Of a stretch of 64,000 nt of DNA, positions 49,441 to 57,013 are shown piece by piece (the stretch's first letter is position 1; the number at the start of each line of letters is the position of its first letter). The stretch is from positions 992,001 through 1,056,000 of the forward strand of contig NZ_JAIEZQ010000002.1 of assembly GCF_019679455.1 (NCBI RefSeq), read 5' to 3'. This DNA comes from Nocardioides jiangsuensis. GTDB lineage: Bacteria; Actinomycetota; Actinomycetes; Propionibacteriales; Nocardioidaceae. The position numbers and the translations under genes were made by a program. Below the pieces are notes generated by a model. It searched no databases, was not told the origin of the DNA, and worked only from the letters and a program-made list of their open reading frames with translations.

Positions 49441-49617
49441 CACGCCGCCATAGAGCATCTCAAGGGCGTGGCGCACGATCCTGGCCGGTGACGAACTACT
49501 GCCGCTGCCCGCGATGGCACTTGCCCGGTCGGTCTATGAAGCCGTCATCAACACGTGCACCCCAGTAGGGGTGTGGGTCAAGGGAAGCCGGTGAACCCCG
49601 AATAGGGACACACCCAG

Positions 49618-49917
49618 TCAGAGCAGGCGGAGCCCGGCGGCGGTGACCGCGGCGACGAGCACGACGACGATGAACGGCGCCCGCAGCAGCAGCGCGACGA
49701 AGGCGGCGCCGAGACCCGCCAGCCGGGCGTCCACCTGCAGCGTGGGTCCGTCCGCGAGCACCTGCACGGCGACCAGGGCGGCCAGCAGCGCGACCGGCAG
49801 CAGGTCGGCGATCCGGTGCACGAGCGGGTGCTCGAGCACCCGGCTCGGGATGGACAGCCCGGCCAGCTTGAGCAGGTAGCAGCCCAGGGCGGCGAGGAGG
49901 ATCGCGGTCCACATCAT
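49618..49917 (-). CDS. azlD: AzlD family branched-chain amino acid export subunit
   Basis: Small membrane protein of 99 residues with four hydrophobic segments, including LLKLAGLSIPSRVLEHPLV and LLPVALLAALVAVQVLADG, characteristic of AzlD. It works with AzlC as a two-component exporter of branched-chain or related amino acids (family knowledge). ATG 49917 overlaps the azlC stop by 4 bases. Its own stop is only 2 bases from the inverted repeat that ends the low-GC island, so the island inserted directly behind it. Confidence 0.85.
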   Translation of the reverse strand: MMWTAILLAALGCYLLKLAGLSIPSRVLEHPLVHRIADLLPVALLAALVAVQVLADGPTLQVDARLAGLGAAFVALLLRAPFIVVVLVAAVTAAGLRLL

Positions 49918-50663
49918 CGTTGGTGCTCACCCCCGCCGGGCAGGTCGTCCCGGCCGGGCACCTCGGTCGGGTCGGTGGCGTGCGAGACGACGCCGACCAC
50001 CAGCGCGACGACCGCCGCGGCGAGCACCGGGACGCCCGCGGGCGCGACGGGCACGAGCGTCAGTACCAGGGCCGCGGCGAGCACCGCGGTCAGCTGGTTG
50101 CGCCGGTCCTTCAGCCGCGGCCAGAGCAGCGCCAGGAACGCGCCGCCGACCGCGGCGTCGAGCCCGTAGGTCCGCGGGTCGCCGAGGGCCTCTCCGGCCA
50201 GGGCCCCGCCGAGGGTGGCGAGGTTCCAGAGCACGAACACCGCGAGGCCGGTGGCGAGGAAGCCGACCCGCGCGGCCGCCGTGGTCTCGCGGGTCACCGC
50301 CATCGCGGTGGACTCGTCGATGAGCAGGTGCGCTGCGGCCCCGCGGCGCCAGCCGCGCCATCCGAGCAGGGGCGCGAGGCGGATGCCGTAGAGCGTGTTG
50401 CGGGTGCCGAGCAGGAGTCCGGTCACCGCGCCGGAGAGGGGGCTTCCGCCGGCGGCGACGACGCCGACGAGGGCGAACTGGGAGGCGCCCGTGAACACGA
50501 GCAGGGACAGTGCGCAGGTCTGCCAGACGTCGAGGCCGGCGGCGACGGAGATCGCGCCGAAGGAGATGCCGTAGGCGCCGGTCGCGATCCCGACCGCGAC
50601 GCCGTCACGGACGATCGCGGACCGCTCCCCGGGCGGGAGGACAGGGTCGGGCGAGGCGGTCAC
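49914..50663 (-). CDS. azlC: AzlC family branched-chain amino acid export permease
   Basis: 249 residues, about seven to eight hydrophobic segments. Signature FGAISVAAGLDVWQTCALSLLVFTGASQFA-type region near residue 35-60 and LLIDESTAMAV. Forms the large subunit of the AzlCD exporter. GTG 50663 is supported by TAGGTT 6 nt upstream on the minus strand. Confidence 0.88.
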   Translation of the reverse strand: MTASPDPVLPPGERSAIVRDGVAVGIATGAYGISFGAISVAAGLDVWQTCALSLLVFTGASQFALVGVVAAGGSPLSGAVTGLLLGTRNTLYGIRLAPLLGWRGWRRGAAAHLLIDESTAMAVTRETTAAARVGFLATGLAVFVLWNLATLGGALAGEALGDPRTYGLDAAVGGAFLALLWPRLKDRRNQLTAVLAAALVLTLVPVAPAGVPVLAAAVVALVVGVVSHATDPTEVPGRDDLPGGGEHQR

Positions 50664-50669
50664 CCGCCG

Positions 50670-50675
50670 AACCTA
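50670..50675 (-). promoter_or_regulatory. -10 box of azlCD (leaderless)
   Basis: On the minus strand TAGGTT is followed by 6 nt and GTG 50663. Confidence 0.5.
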
Positions 50676-50693
50676 ACAAGCCCGCGGGGTGGG

Positions 50694-50933
50694 TCAGTGC
50701 GGGCGGGTACGGCGGATCCGGTGCGGCTGCGGGGCGTGGTGCGGCTCGTGCAGCAGGAGGAAGGCGGTCAGCGCCCCGACGGCGAGCCCGACGCTCGCGC
50801 CGACGCTGATCAGGATCGGGTAGGGCAGCAGGAACGCCGCATAGGCGCCGGCGCCCACGAAGACGAGCAGGGCGACCACGGAGACGGCGACGCGGTAGAG
50901 CTTGGGCAGCGGACCGAGCACATTCACTCCCAC
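50694..50933 (-). CDS. Small membrane protein, unknown
   Basis: Up to 79 residues with two hydrophobic segments (VAVSVVALLVFVGAGAYAAF and ISVGASVGLAVGALTAFLLL) and a His/Arg-rich cytoplasmic tail (HEPHHAPQPHRIRRTR). GTG 50933 or GTG 50921 may start it. No family recognised; a two-span protein of this layout is common in actinobacteria. Confidence 0.5.
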   Translation of the reverse strand: MGVNVLGPLPKLYRVAVSVVALLVFVGAGAYAAFLLPYPILISVGASVGLAVGALTAFLLLHEPHHAPQPHRIRRTRPH

Positions 50934-51046
50934 GGACGGGTTCTTCGGAGGCCCGCGGTTTGAGCCTCACGTCTTGTCAGACGTCCAAGACGGGCAGATG
51001 GTTGCCGTTTTCGGTGAATTCCAAACGTGTCAGTCGCAGAAATGTG

Positions 51047-51598
51047 TCATTCCGACAGGTCTGTGTGCAGGCGGACCTGCTTCACGGTGACCGCACCGTC
51101 GCCGTGCAGGTCGAGCTCGCGGTGCGCCCCGTCCGGGGCCCAGCCCGCGCCGGTGGCGAACCGGCGCAGCGCGTCGTCGGTGGCGGCGATCCAGAGCAGG
51201 CCGCGGGTGAACCGGTCCGCGCGCAGGGTGTCCGCGCAGGCCTGCATCAGCCGGGAGCCGTGGCCCTGTCCGGTCTGTGCCGGGTCCACGGTCAGGTCGG
51301 ACACCTCGCCGTCGTCGATCGGGTCGGTGTCGGGGTCCGAGGCCGGGGAGGTGAGCGCGAAGCCTCGGATGGTGTTGCGCTCGAGTGCGACCAGCACCCG
51401 GTTCCGCGCGTCCTTGGGGGTGCTCAGCGAGGCGTGCCACGCGGCGGCGATCTCGGCGGGGTCGAGGCTCGCGAGCACGTCGGCGGGCAGGAGGCCGTCG
51501 TACGCCGTGCGCCAGGCCCGGACCTGCACGGCGGCGATGCCCTCGGCGTCGTCGGCCCAGGCGACGCGAACGGACACGTCGGCGGTGGGGGAGGTCAT
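51047..51598 (-). CDS. GNAT family N-acetyltransferase
   Basis: 183 residues: VRVAWADDAEGIAAVQVRAW at the N-terminus, the acetyl-CoA loop VDPAQTGQGHGSRLMQ and a C-terminal LRRFATGAGWAPDG strand. The acceptor is unknown. ATG 51598 is the first start in keeping with the fold; upstream frame is not protein-like. Confidence 0.85.
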   Translation of the reverse strand: MTSPTADVSVRVAWADDAEGIAAVQVRAWRTAYDGLLPADVLASLDPAEIAAAWHASLSTPKDARNRVLVALERNTIRGFALTSPASDPDTDPIDDGEVSDLTVDPAQTGQGHGSRLMQACADTLRADRFTRGLLWIAATDDALRRFATGAGWAPDGAHRELDLHGDGAVTVKQVRLHTDLSE

Positions 51599-51759
51599 GC
51601 GGACATCCTGACAGGCTCCGCCCGGGGAACCGGAGCGGCCACCCGGAGACCGCCGCGCGCTCCGGGACCTTGGCCGCGCGACCGGGGCCCTTGGGCTCTG
51701 GGCGGGCCCCGGCCGCAGCGTCACCATGAGGGTGGCGGGGGTGCGCGAGGAGGTGCGTG

Positions 51760-52137
51760 ATGGCCAGGCATGCGGCGGCGATGCAGCACCGTGGGTGGCG
51801 ACAGGTGACCCACGAGGAGCGGGACGTGCGCAAGGCATGGATGTGGCTGCTGATGTTCCCGGTCACCTTCGTGGTGGCCTCGCTGCTCGGCGAGGGCGCG
51901 CTCTCGCTGCTCGGCTACGAGACGGGCTCGGGCGAGGCGGCGCCGCTGGGCTACGCGCTGCTGGTGGGCCTTCCCGCGGTGGCGATCGCGGTCGCGCCGG
52001 GCGTGGTCGCCTGGTTCTACGGCAGTCGTGCCCGGCACGCCGGTGACGAGAAGGGCCTGGCGCCCGCCGTGATCGGTGCGACGGCGGCGGCCGCCTTCCT
52101 CGTGCTCAACCTCGCCGCGGTCGTCTTCGGCAGGTAG
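51760..52137 (+). CDS. Small integral membrane protein, unknown
   Basis: 125 residues with three hydrophobic segments (WLLMFPVTFVVASLLG, ALLVGLPAVAIAVAPGVVAWF and IGATAAAAFLVLNLAAVVFG). GAGGAGG at 51747-51753 decides for ATG 51760 over GTG 51757. No known family recognised. Confidence 0.65.
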   Translation: MARHAAAMQHRGWRQVTHEERDVRKAWMWLLMFPVTFVVASLLGEGALSLLGYETGSGEAAPLGYALLVGLPAVAIAVAPGVVAWFYGSRARHAGDEKGLAPAVIGATAAAAFLVLNLAAVVFGR

Positions 52138-52177
52138 CGCGGGCGGTCAGGGGACGGAGGCGGCCCGGCCCCGGAGG

Positions 52178-52798
52178 TCACTCGAACCGGGTCGGGTCGC
52201 CTGACCCCCGGCGCACGATCTCCGGCGCGCCGCTGGAGAAGTCCACGACGGTGGTCGGCACGTCGTTGCACCAGCCGGAGTCGATCACCGCGTCGACCTG
52301 GTGGTCGAGCCGTTCCTTGATCTCCCAGCCCTGGGTCAGCGGCTCCTCGTCGCCGGGCAGCAGCAGCGTGCTGGAGAGGATCGGCTCGCCGAGCTCGGTC
52401 AGGAGCGCCTGGGCGACCTTGTGGTCGGGGATCCGCACGCCGACCGTCTTCTTCTTCGGGTGCAGCAGCCGGCGCGGCACCTCGCGGGTGGCGGGCAGGA
52501 TGAACGTGTAGCAGCCCGGGGTGGCCGCCTTGATCGCCCGGAACACCGCGTTGTCGATGTGCACGAGCTGCCCCAACTGGGCGAAGTCCTTGCAGAGCAG
52601 CGTGAAGTGGTGCTTGTCGTCGAGCTGCCGGATCTCGGTGATCCGGGCCTTGCCCTCGGCGTTGCCGAGCTGGCAGCCGAGGGCGAAGCACGAGTCCGTG
52701 GGGTAGGCGATCAGTCCGCCGGAGCGCATGATCTCCACCGCCTGCGCGATCGCACGCGGCTGGGGGTTGTCCGGGTGGACGTCGAAGTACTTCGCCAT
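52178..52798 (-). CDS. YciO/YrdC/Sua5 family protein (L-threonylcarbamoyladenylate synthase-like)
   Basis: 206 residues of the Sua5/YrdC fold: GGLIAYPTDSCFALGC, IRQLDDKHHFTLLC (the K-R-x-SN equivalent is altered) and PGCYTFILPATREVPRRL. The sequence style is closer to E. coli YciO than to YrdC, so a role in the t6A tRNA modification is uncertain. ATG 52798 is chosen because TACTCT lies 7 nt upstream; a GTG at 52804 lies inside that spacer. Divergent from thyA. Confidence 0.85.
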   Translation of the reverse strand: MAKYFDVHPDNPQPRAIAQAVEIMRSGGLIAYPTDSCFALGCQLGNAEGKARITEIRQLDDKHHFTLLCKDFAQLGQLVHIDNAVFRAIKAATPGCYTFILPATREVPRRLLHPKKKTVGVRIPDHKVAQALLTELGEPILSSTLLLPGDEEPLTQGWEIKERLDHQVDAVIDSGWCNDVPTTVVDFSSGAPEIVRRGSGDPTRFE

Positions 52799-52805
52799 GG
52801 GCACG

Positions 52806-52811
52806 AGAGTA
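52806..52811 (-). promoter_or_regulatory. -10 box of the YciO-type gene (leaderless)
   Basis: On the minus strand TACTCT is followed by 7 nt and ATG 52798. Confidence 0.5.
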
Positions 52812-52838
52812 CGGCCCGGGGGTGGGGGCGGCCGGTGT

Positions 52839-52844
52839 TAGGTT
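52839..52844 (+). promoter_or_regulatory. -10 box of thyA (leaderless)
   Basis: TAGGTT is followed by 6 nt and GTG 52851. Confidence 0.55.
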
Positions 52845-52850
52845 TGCCGG

Positions 52851-53645
52851 GTGCAGCAGTACCTCGACCTCCTCCAGCGGATCCTCGACGACGGCGCCGA
52901 GAAGGGCGACCGCACCGGCACCGGCACCCTGTCGGTCTTCGGCCACCAGCTGCGCTTCGACCTGAGCGCGGGGTTCCCGCTGGTGACCACCAAGAAGGTG
53001 CACACCCGGTCGGTCTTCGCCGAGCTGCTGTGGTTCCTCCGCGGCGACACCAACGTGAAGTGGCTCCAGGACCGCGGCGTCACGATCTGGGACGAGTGGG
53101 CCGACGAGAACGGCGACCTCGGCCCGATCTACGGCTACCAGTGGCGCTCCTGGCCCACGCCCGACGGCCGGCACGTCGACCAGCTCGCCGAGGTGGTCGA
53201 GGCGATCCGCCGCGACCCCGACTCCCGCCGCCACATCGTCTCCGCCTGGAACGTGGCGGACATCCCGGACATGGCGCTCGCGCCCTGCCACACCATGTTC
53301 CAGTTCTACGTCGCCGAGGGCCGGCTCAGCTGCCAGCTCTACCAGCGCTCCGCCGACGTCTTCCTCGGCGTGCCGTTCAACATCGCGTCGTACGCCCTGC
53401 TCACCCACATGGTCGCCCAGGTCACCGGCCTCGCCGTCGGCGACTTCGTGCACACGCTCGGAGACGCGCACCTCTACCTCAACCACCTCGACCAGGCCCG
53501 GCTCCAGCTGACCCGCGACCCGAGGCCGCTGCCCACGCTGCGCCTGGACCCCTCGGTGACCGAGCTCGACGCGTTCGACCTCGAGCACATCGCGGTCGAG
53601 GGCTACGACCCTCACCCCGGCATCAAGGCGCCGATCGCGGTATGA
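52851..53645 (+). CDS. thyA: Thymidylate synthase
   Basis: Methylates dUMP to dTMP with methylenetetrahydrofolate, yielding dihydrofolate. 264 residues, the same length as the E. coli enzyme, with the nucleophile at C146 in [13 protein letters not shown], the phosphate-binding Arg in [13 protein letters not shown] and [20 protein letters not shown]. Dihydrofolate reductase follows with an ATGA overlap, so the product is recycled immediately. GTG 52851 is supported by the -10 box 6 nt upstream. Confidence 0.97.
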   Translation: MQQYLDLLQRILDDGAEKGDRTGTGTLSVFGHQLRFDLSAGFPLVTTKKVHTRSVFAELLWFLRGDTNVKWLQDRGVTIWDEWADENGDLGPIYGYQWRSWPTPDGRHVDQLAEVVEAIRRDPDSRRHIVSAWNVADIPDMALAPCHTMFQFYVAEGRLSCQLYQRSADVFLGVPFNIASYALLTHMVAQVTGLAVGDFVHTLGDAHLYLNHLDQARLQLTRDPRPLPTLRLDPSVTELDAFDLEHIAVEGYDPHPGIKAPIAV

Positions 53646-54187
53646 CGACGCCCCGGACCGACCCCGTGACCGGTGCCGCTCCCGACGCGGAGGAGCGCCG
53701 CCGTACGACGGGCAAGCGGGTCGTCATGGTCGCCGCCGTCGCGGACAACGGCGTGATCGGCCTCGGCGGCGACATCCCGTGGAGCCTGCCGGAGGACCTC
53801 AAGCACTTCCGCGCGACCACCAAGGGCAACACGGTGGTGATGGGCCGGGTCACCTACGAGAGCATCGGCCACCCGCTGCCGTACCGGACCAACATCGTGG
53901 TCACCCGGCAGGACGGCTGGAGCGCCGACGGGGTCTTCGTGGCCGGGACCGTCGAGGACGCGGTCTCGATGGCCCAGGACTTCGACGGCGACGTGATGGT
54001 GATCGGCGGCGCGCAGATCTACGCCGCCGCGATGCACCTCGCCGACGTCCAGGTGCTCACCGAGGTGCACCAGGCCCCGGAGGGGGACACCCGCTACCCG
54101 GAGTTCGACCGGTCCGACTGGACCGAGACCCGCCGGGAGCCGCACGACGGGTACGAGTTCGTCTGGCTCGAGCGCACCGGCTCCTAG
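53642..54187 (+). CDS. folA: Dihydrofolate reductase
   Basis: Reduces dihydrofolate from ThyA to tetrahydrofolate using NADPH. The core (from [19 protein letters not shown]) contains [15 protein letters not shown] with the substrate-binding acidic residue, [12 protein letters not shown] and [10 protein letters not shown]. 181 residues with an unusual polar N-terminal extension of about 25 residues if ATG 53642 is used; ATG 53726 would remove it. The ATGA overlap with thyA favours 53642. Confidence 0.94.
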   Translation: MTTPRTDPVTGAAPDAEERRRTTGKRVVMVAAVADNGVIGLGGDIPWSLPEDLKHFRATTKGNTVVMGRVTYESIGHPLPYRTNIVVTRQDGWSADGVFVAGTVEDAVSMAQDFDGDVMVIGGAQIYAAAMHLADVQVLTEVHQAPEGDTRYPEFDRSDWTETRREPHDGYEFVWLERTGS

Positions 54188-54276
54188 CGGGGCCGGTCGC
54201 CCACCCGGGTGCAGGGGATAGACCGCGCCGCGCCCGTCCCGCGCCTCCCTGCTCCGCCGGCCCGACCGACAACCGA

Positions 54277-54282
54277 TAACCT
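54277..54282 (+). promoter_or_regulatory. -10 box of dapA (leaderless)
   Basis: TAACCT is followed by 6 nt and ATG 54289. Confidence 0.55.
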
Positions 54283-54288
54283 GAGGCC

Positions 54289-55206
54289 ATGACTTCGGAC
54301 TCTCTGGCGCCCGCTCCGTTCGGGCGGGTCCTCACCGCCATGGTCACCCCGTTCGCCGCGGACGGGTCGGTCGACCTCGAGGCCACCGCCCGGGTCGCGA
54401 CCCACCTGGCCGACCACGGGCACGACGGCGTCGTGGTCTCGGGCACCACCGGCGAATCGCCGACCACCAGCACCGAGGAGGACGGCCGGATCCTCCGCGC
54501 CGTCGTCGACGCGGTGGGGGACCGGGTCAAGGTCGTCGCCGGGGTCGGCACGAACAACACCGCGCACTCTGTCGAGCTCGCCGAGCAGGCCTTCAAGATC
54601 GGGGCGCACGGCGCGCTGCTCGTGACGCCGTACTACAACAAGCCCACCCAGGAGGGCCTGGCCGCGCACTTCGAGGCCGTGGCCGACGCCAGCGCGCTCC
54701 CGGTCATGCTCTACGACATCCCCGGCCGCACCGGGCTGCAGATCTCCGAGGACACCTACCGCCGCGTCGCCCGGCACGAGCGGATCGTCGCGGTGAAGGA
54801 CGCCGTCGGCGACCTGTACCGCGGCGTGCGGATCATGCAGGAGACCGGCCTGGCGTTCTACTCCGGCGACGACGTGCTCAACCTCGCCTGGCTGACCCAC
54901 GGCGGCTCGGGCATCGTCTCGGTGGTCGGCCACGTCGCCGGCGACCAGTACGCCGCGATGGTCCGCGCCGTGGAGGCCGGTGACCTCGCCGGTGCCCTCG
55001 ACGTCTACCGCCGCCTCGTCCCCGTCGTGGACGCGATCATGAACAAGGCGCCGGGCGCCATGATGGCCAAGGCCGCCATGGAGCTGCTCGGCGTGATCCC
55101 CAACCGCAACGTGCGCCTGCCGCTCGTGCCCGCAGACGACGCGCTGGTCGCACACCTGCGCGCCGAGCTGGCGGCCGCAGGACTACTGGAGGAAACCCGC
55201 GCATGA
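54289..55206 (+). CDS. dapA: 4-hydroxy-tetrahydrodipicolinate synthase
   Basis: Condenses pyruvate with aspartate semialdehyde, the entry to diaminopimelate and lysine. 305 residues, TIM barrel: VVSGTTGESPTTS, the Tyr of LLVTPYYNKPTQEG, and the Schiff-base Lys in RIVAVKDAVGD. ATG 54289 lies 6 nt after a -10 box. Its stop overlaps the RNase J gene as ATGA, the conserved dapA-rnj order of actinobacteria. Confidence 0.96.
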   Translation: MTSDSLAPAPFGRVLTAMVTPFAADGSVDLEATARVATHLADHGHDGVVVSGTTGESPTTSTEEDGRILRAVVDAVGDRVKVVAGVGTNNTAHSVELAEQAFKIGAHGALLVTPYYNKPTQEGLAAHFEAVADASALPVMLYDIPGRTGLQISEDTYRRVARHERIVAVKDAVGDLYRGVRIMQETGLAFYSGDDVLNLAWLTHGGSGIVSVVGHVAGDQYAAMVRAVEAGDLAGALDVYRRLVPVVDAIMNKAPGAMMAKAAMELLGVIPNRNVRLPLVPADDALVAHLRAELAAAGLLEETRA

Positions 55207-56894
55207 GCCATCCCCATCCCGAGCTCTCCGCCCCCGGACCGCTCCCCGAGAACGGCCTGAGGATCATCCCCCTCGGAGGGCTCGGTGAGGTCGGACGGAA
55301 CATGACCGTCTTCGAGTACGACGGGCGGCTGCTGATCGTCGACTGCGGCGTGCTGTTCCCCGAGGAGCACCACCCGGGCGTCGACCTGATCCTCCCCGAC
55401 TTCGACCCGATCCGGGACAGGCTCGACGACGTCGAGGCGCTGGTGCTCACGCACGGCCACGAGGACCACATCGGCGCGACGCCGTACCTGCTGCGCGAGC
55501 GCGGCGACATCCCGCTCGTGGGCTCCCAGCTGACCCTGGCCCTGCTCACCAGCAAGCTGCGCGAGCACCGGCTCAGGGAGACCGTGCACCACCAGGTCAA
55601 GGAGGGCGACCGGATCTCCTTCGGCCCCTTCGACCTCGAGTTCGTCGCGGTCAACCACTCCATCCCCGACGCGCTGGCGGTCGCGATCCGCACCGGCGCC
55701 GGTCTGGTGCTGCACACCGGCGACTTCAAGATGGACCAGGTCCCGCTCGACGGGCGGATCACCGACCTGCGCGCCTTCGCCCGGCTCGGCGAGGAGGGCG
55801 TGGACCTGTTCATGGTCGACTCCACCAACGCCGAGGTGCCCGGCTTCACCACCGCCGAGAAGGACATCTCCCCGGTCCTCGACCGGGTCTTCCACCAGAG
55901 CAACCAGCGGATCATCGTGGCCTGCTTCGCCTCGCACGTGCACCGCGTGCAGCAGGTGATGGACGCCGCCGTGGCGCACGGCCGGAAGGTCGCCTACGTC
56001 GGCCGCTCGATGGTGCGCAACATGGGCGTCGCCCGCGAGCTCGGCTACCTCAACGTGCCGCCGGACACCCTGGTCGACGCCAAGGAGCTGGCCGGCTACC
56101 CGCCGGAGAAGATCGTGCTCATCTCGACCGGGTCGCAGGGCGAGCCGCTCTCGGCCCTGTCGCGGATCGCGCAGCGCAACCACAACTTCGTGCACATCGA
56201 GCAGGGCGACACCGTCGTGCTCGCCTCCTCGCTGATCCCCGGCAACGAGAACGCGGTCTACCGGGTGATCAACGGGCTGTCCCGCTGGGGCGCGAACGTC
56301 GTGCACAAGGGCAACGCGCTCGTGCACGTCTCGGGCCACGCGTCGGCCGGTGAGCTGCTCTACTGCTACAACATCGTCCGGCCGAGCAACGTGCTCCCGG
56401 TGCACGGCGAGATCCGGCACATGCTGGCCAACGCCGAGCTGGCCCGGCAGACCGGGGTCCCCGCCGACCAGGTCGTGATCGCCGAGGACGGCGTCGTCGT
56501 CGACCTCGTCGACGGCAAGGCCAAGATCGCCGGCAAGGTCGACTGCGGGTACGTCTTCGTGGACGGGTCGTCGGTCGGCGACATCACCGAGTCCTCGCTC
56601 AAGGACCGCCGGATCCTCGGCGAGGAGGGCTTCATCTCGGTCGTCGTGGTCGTCGACACGGTGACCGGCAAGGTGTCCAGCGGCCCGGAGATCCACGCCC
56701 GCGGCTTCCTCGAGAACGACGCCGCCTTCGACGAGATCGTGCCCTCGTTGACGGAGGCGCTCGACCGCGCGGTGGCCGAGGGGGTCGACGACACCTACCA
56801 GCTGCAGCAGACGATCCGCCGGGTCGTCGGGCGCTGGGTGAGCAACAAGCACCGCCGCCGCCCGATGATCATCCCGGTCGTGCTCGAGGCCTGA
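55203..56894 (+). CDS. rnj: Ribonuclease J
   Basis: Metallo-beta-lactamase/beta-CASP ribonuclease with endo- and 5'-exonuclease activity in mRNA and rRNA processing. 563 residues: the zinc motif THGHEDHIG from H84, AVNHSIPDALA, LHTGDFKMD, the beta-CASP segment GSQGEPLSAL and HVSGHASAGEL, then the C-terminal domain. ATG 55203 overlaps dapA. Together with pnp it covers much of RNA decay in this window. Confidence 0.96.
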   Translation: MSHPHPELSAPGPLPENGLRIIPLGGLGEVGRNMTVFEYDGRLLIVDCGVLFPEEHHPGVDLILPDFDPIRDRLDDVEALVLTHGHEDHIGATPYLLRERGDIPLVGSQLTLALLTSKLREHRLRETVHHQVKEGDRISFGPFDLEFVAVNHSIPDALAVAIRTGAGLVLHTGDFKMDQVPLDGRITDLRAFARLGEEGVDLFMVDSTNAEVPGFTTAEKDISPVLDRVFHQSNQRIIVACFASHVHRVQQVMDAAVAHGRKVAYVGRSMVRNMGVARELGYLNVPPDTLVDAKELAGYPPEKIVLISTGSQGEPLSALSRIAQRNHNFVHIEQGDTVVLASSLIPGNENAVYRVINGLSRWGANVVHKGNALVHVSGHASAGELLYCYNIVRPSNVLPVHGEIRHMLANAELARQTGVPADQVVIAEDGVVVDLVDGKAKIAGKVDCGYVFVDGSSVGDITESSLKDRRILGEEGFISVVVVVDTVTGKVSSGPEIHARGFLENDAAFDEIVPSLTEALDRAVAEGVDDTYQLQQTIRRVVGRWVSNKHRRRPMIIPVVLEA

Positions 56895-57013
56895 GCCCGG
56901 GCGCGCGACGGCGGGCGGTCCGGACGGTCAGAAACCTGCGCCAGTCCCGGGTGGTGGTGGTCATCGTCGCCTCCCGACGTCCGGACCTCTGCTCCCGACG
57001 GTACGCCCGGCGG

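Larger units (their letters stand above)
46016..49615. mobile_element. Low-GC accessory island bounded by 11-bp inverted repeats
   Basis: GGGTGTGTCCC at 46016-46026 recurs inverted at 49605-49615, both reading inward, with partial similarity continuing inside (ATTTC versus TATTC). Between them GC is visibly lower: one sampled 60-base block (46141-46200) is 60% against 72% in 44821-44880. Contents are small single genes on both strands. I see no transposase or integrase and no clear target duplication, so this may be a relic or cargo unit. Confidence 0.45.

Noticed and set aside
46016-49615. Integron or integrase-driven cassette array
   Set aside because: Genes are single and bordered by short repeats, but no integrase, no attI and no standard attC stem pair with R-boxes can be found.
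56869-56964. 31-codon minus-strand frame with a GGGAGGCG site between cydDC and rnj
   Set aside because: It overlaps the 3' end of rnj antisense, is Arg-rich without hydrophobic or conserved features, and has no recognised family.
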